A stretch of DNA of 64,000 nt, taken from the NCBI GenBank assembly GCA_947034885.2, contig OX344755.2, positions 5,210,501-5,274,500 of the forward strand, read 5' to 3'. Position numbers and translations under genes: made by a program. The notes under the pieces are model-generated. The model was not told where the DNA came from. It did not search any database and saw only the letters and a program-made list of their open reading frames with translations. Positions 59,566 to 64,000 of this stretch are shown here, one piece after another (positions within the stretch are counted from its first letter, which is position 1; each line of letters begins with the position of its first letter). Source of the DNA: Thuidium tamariscinum. Its lineage: Eukaryota; Streptophyta; Bryopsida; Hypnales; Thuidiaceae.

Positions 59566-62500
59566 TCAGTGTGCGACGCGTTTGTAGAAGAGAACATAGG
59601 CCTGCTCCTGCAGCACCCGATTGATAGAAACTACCGACACTACTGCATCATCAAACCTTAGCCAGCGACCATCAGTCTGTCTACAGTCAGCTGTGTAGTG
59701 TCCGGCAGATGGTTCTTTTCCATGGTGCGTCACAGTCGCCACCAGCTCATATTTACGTCCCTGCAGTGCCATCAAAATCATTTTAACACGGAAGAACTCG
59801 TAATGTGACTGAATCACACTCATCTCAAAAGGTCGCCTATTAGATCGACAAATTTACTAATGCTAAATCAATATCAATCTAATAGGACATTCGGTCAAAT
59901 TAATGTTAAATTTCAAGTTAACCTACCAGTTGCCAGTGTAACATCAAATTAATGCCAATGACAGTAACACTAACTCAACAAGATTTTAGTTGCACTAACA
60001 CGAAATCAACATGGGACTACACGAATCTAGTACTCCGTGCCTAAAATAATCTATCATGAACAGTTCACTTGTAATGCTATTTACTAAGATTGCAAGAGCA
60101 GGGTTCGCTGACTATACCTCAACAGCGGGGCCACTTGAAGATGCTAGAAGTTCCCGTCCTATTGTAAGAGAATTGAAGTATTTTACAGCCTTATTCAGTT
60201 TGCCGCTGCCATGGGCTCCATAACTAAAACGCATAAAGTGAATGATCAACACGGGTGGCAATGTCTGAATCTTAATTGCCTTGCTTGCACTAACCACCTC
60301 CAAAGCCTGCCCCAAAATACCGATCAACAATATTCCGTCAATAACTTCAAGCACGTTTGCGATTAAAAACCCAACATTGATAGAAAATGCAGTCCACTTT
60401 TGAAGTGATGTCAGAACAAAAATTATAAGCAAAGATATAAAAAAACAAAAATGTCAACACATATTTTATGAAGCAACCAGCAAAGAAGGGTAGCTGACCT
60501 TGCTAGATGCGGCTTTGTAGCCTTCTAAAGATTCAGGTGCCGCAAAAAACTTGAGCGCATCCTCTAAACTTTGTACAGCCTCAGGAAGTATGTCGAGATG
60601 CAACACTAGGAAAGGTTGTACTGTTGCTGATGCTTTGTTACCTGCTCACACAAATCAAACTATCCCAAGTCAGTACCAGTATCGCTCAACGAATTCCTAT
60701 GCCCTCCACATCGATTGTATGCAAGAACAGTTGAACACTGAGCTGGCAGTAAGTTTCCCATGCGTCATGGAAACTAAGCTGAGGGCTTATGATACCTCTC
60801 TAGAAGCATAGAAACAGGCCTACAATATATCTAGTAAAACAAGCTAGCTACCATACCAATGTGCAGAAGAGAAACGTGAATTACCTTTCACCTTCACAAC
60901 ACTGCACAGCTGGCCTCCAAAGATTTCACTGAGTGGAGATTTGATGGACATATGTGTTCGAGTCAGAGCACTACGGTTTTTCGGACCCACTGTTTCCCAC
61001 TCGTCATCATCAACTACGGCATTTTGACCTGCTACACTTCTGCCCTCAAGCCGCAACAGCTCCTCATGCAAGCGATCCATTAGATGACTCAGGAATTCTT
61101 GAGCATCTTCTTGCCTGTCAAACGTAGGCAGCCAATAGAACCCGTCAGAAAACTGCTGCTGTAAAGAGCAAAGTTTAGCAAAGACAGAAAAAATGCAAAA
61201 AGAGTGACAAGAGACAAAAAGGTGGGATGACAAATACCTGGGTCTTCCCCGAGGAGGCTGATCAGGACTGAAACTGCGGAGTACATCATCAAACATCGTT
61301 GGAGCGAAAGGTCTCCCAACATCTACTGGACCTGGCTTCTGGTCTTTTTGCTCAGGCTCGGTTGCAGCCCTAAACTGTCCAGCAAAATTGGCAAATGCCG
61401 CCAGGGCTGGGAACCCTGTCTGCAAATTCCAAGAGAAATTGCATGATACCTCATCTGTAGGAACTATTAACGCCTCTGAAAATTCAATAGCTATGATACA
61501 TAGCTAATAAGCAATTAGAAAATTTTGAAATATTTTCCTCAGAAATCAAATTTTTGTAAACAGTAATCAACCCATGAAAACCAAGTGCGCAAGAGAGTGA
61601 AGAACTCTGAGTGAACTCTGAGTAAAGAACTAACCTGGGGAATAGTACGTGACTTGATGGAAGCAAGAAGGTTCAAAAAGGGAGGACATGATAGCAATGC
61701 TTGCAGCGTGGCATTGGCGAAACACGAGTTGCCAGTATTGATCAGACCCCTTGGTTGGAGTCGAACTGAGCCATTGGATATTGGCCTACTCGCAGGTACT
61801 GGTGCAGACTTGACATGCCCTGAACTCCTGCCAACGTCACTAAAGCCTGGTTGCACACCGACCAACGATGCCCATGACTTTGGAGCCTGTTTCGGACTTG
61901 CCCGCTGGCCATTCCCAGCCTGGACTTGTGCTTGGCCCTGTTCATCCCTCCCAACCCCACTGGGTTCTTTAATATCCCCGTCCTTCTCAAAGCTAACTGT
62001 TTCAGCTGCTGGAGCTTTGTCAATTCCCTGTACAGCTGCTTCATCTGGTGGTGTCCTAATTTGCAATCTAGGAAGTGCTGCAGCACCATTTTCCCGAGAA
62101 GGGGCAGTAGTAGGCGTCTCAGATGCAGTAGGAATATCAGAAACACGCAATTCATCGAGCCCCGTCAGGTCACCGAATTGGAAGGACGGCAACGAGACTT
62201 CTTTGGGAACCACTTGCTTCTCAGGTGGAGGTGGCGATTGAAAATATTTCGCTTCGGTCTCGCTGAACGATCCGAACACAAAAGGCGCAAACGCGACCTG
62301 CGCACCCAACCCCAAATAGTCATGCCTTGCGTAAGGATTTCAATTCTAGGGCTCGAGCACTTCAAAGTGAAAAGTGTCACAGGAGACGGGGGAAAAATGA
62401 ACGTGTCCAGTACCACAAATCCCCGAAGACCGCAACGTCAAGAAAAAAAGCTCGAAAATCCGTGAAATAAAAGGTGAAATGACACAAAAGGAGCCACGTT

Positions 62501-63806
62501 ACATCATTAAGCATGAACAGATAAGTTGGACCAGCATGCTTCTCATAATATTATCTAGGGCTTAGAAGAAGCGGAATTCCGCCCTCTTGTTGAGACCGGC
62601 GTGAATGAAGCGTCAGATTCCCCAAATCAAACAAGGGCATAAATTCGGAAACTAGGTATATTCACCCTCCCCGAGGTAGACTCCATACATATTTCAAGTA
62701 ACATGATTAAAACATGTGAACTTTACAAATGCCTATATAACTATTTCGGGGATTTAAAAGATTTCCATCAATCACGACTTCAAGGAATGAGCTCGACAAT
62801 CGGCATAGAGGTTACAAGGAGAACTGGCACAAAAGGACTCACAGTGCATCGTAAATTATAAGCAGACGAATTAGATCAGCGTAGTTCCCACAAAAATTCA
62901 CCATATTAGCTAGGGTTTCGAAGGAGAAGAATGCCGGACCGACGTGAATGAAGACTCAGCTCATTCAAGAATTCTAGATCAAACAAAAGTAGGACTTTCA
63001 GAACTAGGTAGATTCCCCCTTCCCAAGGCAGACTCCATCCTACACTTCAGGTAGCACAGTTGAAAGTTGAATAAAAGTGACACCTATTTCGGAGATCTCG
63101 GAGGGTTTAGATCTATCAAAATTCGTCTACCACAGACTGATCACATAACCTAGAACTATCAGCTTCAAACTTCGAAGCACTCAAACAAATGCACCACAAC
63201 CAAAAGCCAGCAATCAGCCCATGCATCCTGCATTGATAAAATGTGAAACAAGACCCAGCTCATTCAAGAATTCTAGTGCAAGCAAAAGCAAGAATTTCAA
63301 AACTAGGTAGATTTCCCCTTCCCAAAGCAGACTCTATCCTAAACTTCAAGTAACACAGCTGAAAGTCGAATAAAAGTATCACCTATGTCGGAGATTTCGT
63401 AGGGTTTAGATCTATCAAAATTCTTCTAACACAGATTGATCACATAACCTAGTATTGTCAGCTTCAAACTTCAAAGCACTCAAACAAATGCACTACAACC
63501 AAGCCAGCAATCAGCCCATAAATCCTGCATTGATAAACAGAATAATTCCTAAGAAGCGCAGCGAATACGGAGCTCTCCCCAAACCTCACTAGCCAAACAC
63601 ACCGACAAAACCGACAAAACCTCTCCTCCGCGGCGAGTTGGACAAAAGAAACAGCGAGAGATCGTTCATCAGAGCTACAAAGTTCATCCCAGAGCACAAC
63701 AGAGCGGGTCAGGATCCCGAAGTACCTCTTGTTTAGGGGAATTTCCATTGTAGAAGAGCGGTGGAGGCGTCTTAGGAGGACGCGGAGGTCCCCCTTGCTC
63801 CGCCAT
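59566..63806 (-). CDS. UBP24: Ubiquitin carboxyl-terminal hydrolase, USP10/UBP24 type
   Basis: Minus-strand exons: 63,806-63,726, 62,297-61,635, 61,419-61,238, 61,114-60,885, 60,641-60,499, 60,306-60,118 and 59,760-59,566, phase-consistent, 560 aa. It is a cysteine protease that removes ubiquitin from protein substrates. The Cys box GLINTGNSCFANATLQ begins at residue 211, with the catalytic Cys at 219. QEDAQEFLSHLMDRLHEELL starts at 310. GNKASATVQPFLVLHLDI spans the exon 4-5 junction. IIHFMRFSYG lies in exon 6. The His box GKEPSAGHYTADC has the catalytic His at 517, followed by RFDDAV with Asp 533/534. The N-terminal ~200 residues are Pro/Ser/Glu-rich and variable, as in UBP24 proteins. The start MAEQGGPPRPPKTPPPLFYN is the first Met and splices phase 0 into VAFAPFVFGSFSE. 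All catalytic residues are present, so it is predicted active. Confidence 0.93.
62593..63537. repeat. Tandem ~300-bp repeats inside intron 1 of the UBP24-type gene
   Basis: Two well-preserved units (about 62,937-63,238 and 63,239-63,537) share CTCATTCAAGAATTCTAG, AACTAGGTAGATT, GGGTTTAGATCTATCAAAAT and CCTGCATTGATAAA. A diverged third unit precedes them at 62,593-62,936 (CTAGGTATATTCACCC, GTAGACTCCATAC). All lie in the 1,428-bp first intron. Confidence 0.85.
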
Positions 63807-64000
63807 GGTCGATCACTCCCCGCTCCGATGCCGCCAGACCTGTGCGCACTGGTCTCTCCACTCTCCACCCTACCGAGCTTTCTTTCAACTGTGGCGGTCC
63901 GTAGCTCGGCAGCGATGATGCAAGTCCGTGCTCGGCAGCTATGGCGGAACCCTAACGCAAGTCCTTGGCAAAAACAGCTTCCTCGGACTCCGGAACACAG
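63807..64000 (-). promoter_or_regulatory. 5' leader and proximal promoter of the UBP24-type gene
   Basis: GC-rich sequence upstream of the start codon with a short duplication (GTCCGTAGCTCGGCAGC and GTCCGTGCTCGGCAGC). No TATA box was identified. The window ends here, so the promoter is incomplete. Confidence 0.4.

Noticed and set aside
61115-61237. Extending UBP24-type exon 3 through the open intron (residues QQQFSDGFYWLPTFD)
   Set aside because: The stretch is open in frame, but splicing GGAAGACCCAG|GTATTT to GACAG|GCAAGAAGAT restores the family motif GRPRQEDAQEFL.
61089-62465. Large open frames on both strands overlapping the UBP24-type exons
   Set aside because: Shadow frames of a GC-richer coding exon; only the minus-strand frame with Cys box and phase-consistent junctions is supported.

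Overview
The window is nuclear DNA from a land plant. Its genes are split by GT-AG introns. Three of the four confident genes belong to plant families: a DUF688 protein, a plastid-type DUF3611 membrane protein and a UBP24-type ubiquitin protease. Telo-box motifs (AAACCCTA) sit just upstream of the DUF3611 gene. Low gene density, very AT-rich spacers and dense short DNA transposons would suit a non-flowering plant such as a moss or lycophyte, but that is a low-confidence inference. There is no bacterial-type operon, CRISPR array or recognisable rRNA or tRNA gene.

Layout. Bases 1-23,000 hold no convincing gene. They are AT-rich spacer packed with MITEs, TIR elements, two Helitron-like elements, one Stowaway-like element and foldback repeats. 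Bases 23,090-27,420 are GC-richer and look like a decayed gene whose parts were duplicated in tandem. A fourth, strongly AT-shifted copy lies at 29,490-30,165, just upstream of the next gene. DUF688 gene: 30,248-33,968 (+, two coding exons, 919 aa). Bases 34,000-40,260 are repeats, including a perfect (ATTT)181 tract. Coiled-coil gene: 42,321-45,712 (+, eight exons, 452 aa). Bases 45,713-51,180 are repeats, including a mini-CACTA element. DUF3611 gene: 53,281-51,185 (-, four exons, 300 aa). Bases 53,600-59,560 are repeats, including a 753-bp near-perfect palindrome. UBP24-type gene: 63,806-59,566 (-, seven coding exons, 560 aa).

The exon models were built by hand from open frames, GT/AG boundaries, reading-phase agreement and family motifs. 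All junctions are phase-consistent, but no transcript evidence was available. The genes have no evident shared pathway: one is a nuclear/cytosolic deubiquitinase, one a chloroplast membrane protein, and two are plant structural or unknown proteins.

The most unusual features are the (ATTT)181 tract, the palindrome, the paired fresh and AT-decayed copies of one gene-derived segment, a Helitron that amplified an internal GC-rich module to three copies, and several nested insertions whose empty sites can be read elsewhere in the same window.
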